Below, piece after piece: positions 5,683 to 6,323 of a DNA stretch of 6,323 bases (positions are counted from its first letter, which is position 1; every line of letters begins with the position of its first letter). The position numbers and the translations under genes are program-made. The notes beneath the pieces were generated by a model. It was not told where the DNA came from. It saw nothing but the letters and a program-made list of their open reading frames with translations, and ran no database searches. Origin of the DNA: Actinomycetota bacterium (GTDB lineage Bacteria > Cyanobacteriota > Vampirovibrionia > Obscuribacterales > Obscuribacteraceae); NCBI GenBank assembly GCA_903970355.1, contig CAJCIF010000017.1, positions 1 to 6,323 on the forward strand, written 5' to 3'.

Positions 5683-6323
5683 TTACCTCTCTTGTTCCAT
5701 AATTGCATCGGTGACAAATCGGGCGTCGATCGGCAGTCCGTCGTAATGTCTAATCGAGCGAATTTTCATCGCTAAATCAGGCAATTCCAGCCGAATGAGA
5801 TCGCGCAATTGGCCATCGCGATTTTGTTCAACAACATAAACGTGCTCGTGTTTCTCAACAAACGTACGCAACTCGTCCGTAAACGGCAAAGCGCGAATGC
5901 GTAAGTAACTGGTTGGAATATTCGCTACTTTCAATTGATCTCTGCTTTCGTAAATAGCAAAATCAGTGGAACCGAACGCAATGATTCCCACGCTTGCATT
6001 TGGCACGGTGTCAACAATTGGTGCCGGTACATACTTACGGGCCGTGTTGTATTTGCGCGCCAGACGATCCATCAAATTGACGTAATCTTCCGGTTTTTCC
6101 GTATAGGTAGCTTTTTCGGTGTGACCACTGCCACGTGTGAAGTAAGCAGCAAGCGGATGGTTTGTGCCAGGCACAGTGCGATATGGAATGCCATCTCCGT
6201 CTACATCTTTGTAGCGCTCGAACTTTCCGAGTTTCTCTAAATCCTCAGCACTCAAAATTTTGCCGCGATCGAGCTTTTTAGTTGGGTATGGGAAAGGATC
6301 GGCCATCCAGTTGTTCATGCCAA
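5683..6323 (-). CDS. korA: 2-oxoacid:ferredoxin oxidoreductase, alpha subunit, C-terminal part (KorA-type, truncated by window edge)
   Basis: The last 212 residues of the alpha subunit, which pairs with KorB to form the active enzyme. The frame stays open through the right edge: the codon before the first visible Met is Gly, giving 'GMNNWM', an internal stretch of KorA proteins, so that Met is not the start. The next block, 'DRGKILSAEDLEKL' then 'DVDGDGIPYRTVPGTNHP' and 'YFTRGSGH', is characteristic of fused gamma-alpha KorA subunits such as the mycobacterial one. From 'ASVGIIAFGSTDFAIYES' to the end is the transketolase-C-like domain, including 'VYVVEQNRDGQL'. The gene ends with TAA 8 nt before korB, the usual A-B order. 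Whether the N-terminal gamma domain is fused cannot be seen here. It is on the same strand as the genes that follow, and the promoter lies outside the window. Confidence 0.92.
   Translation of the reverse strand, partial: GMNNWMADPFPYPTKKLDRGKILSAEDLEKLGKFERYKDVDGDGIPYRTVPGTNHPLAAYFTRGSGHTEKATYTEKPEDYVNLMDRLARKYNTARKYVPAPIVDTVPNASVGIIAFGSTDFAIYESRDQLKVANIPTSYLRIRALPFTDELRTFVEKHEHVYVVEQNRDGQLRDLIRLELPDLAMKIRSIRHYDGLPIDARFVTDAIMEQER

Noticed and set aside
5683..6318. Treating the Met at 6318 as the start of a short separate KorA-like protein
   Set aside because: The frame continues to the window edge, with Gly directly before the Met, and this block is internal in KorA proteins, so the gene is cut by the window and not naturally short.

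Overview
The window is a compact, gene-dense piece of bacterial chromosome with no RNA gene, mobile element or CRISPR array that I can see. One lipoprotein with a standard lipobox and several polytopic membrane glycosyltransferases with soluble extracytoplasmic tails indicate a bacterium with an elaborate envelope. The KorAB-type 2-oxoacid:ferredoxin oxidoreductase, with the conserved alpha-subunit block after the 'GMNNWM' region, is of the kind found in mycobacteria, Chloroflexi and several other deep-branching, often aerobic groups. I cannot assign a phylum from sequence alone; a non-photosynthetic relative of the Cyanobacteria (Vampirovibrionia/Melainabacteria) is only a guess.

Layout. At the left edge (3-581, + strand) is the 3' end of a membrane protein: its last transmembrane helix and an extracytoplasmic C-terminal domain. 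Everything else is on the - strand. Read in the direction of transcription, from right to left, it runs: the 3' part of korA (5683-6323), korB (4619-5674), two tandem paralogous GT39/PMT-like membrane glycosyltransferases (2955-4604 and 1277-2917), and a small TPR lipoprotein (595-1098). The gaps are 8, 14 and 37 nt, so korA-korB-GT-GT looks like one transcription unit. The lipoprotein follows after about 180 nt and probably has its own promoter. Its stop codon converges on that of the + strand gene with 13 nt between them.

How the genes might work together. KorAB catalyses the ferredoxin-linked interconversion of 2-oxoglutarate and succinyl-CoA (or of a related 2-oxoacid) in the cytoplasm. 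The two glycosyltransferases are predicted to use polyprenyl-phosphate-linked sugars on the outer face of the cytoplasmic membrane. No direct metabolic link is evident, so the shared unit may reflect gene packing. The + strand partial protein resembles the two glycosyltransferases in its C-terminal domain, so the window holds two certain members and one probable member of a locally expanded family.

The most notable non-coding signal is a perfect 18-bp inverted repeat at 1258-1303. Its loop contains the stop codon of the downstream glycosyltransferase, and its first arm encodes that protein's extra C-terminal tail. No T-tract follows it on either strand.
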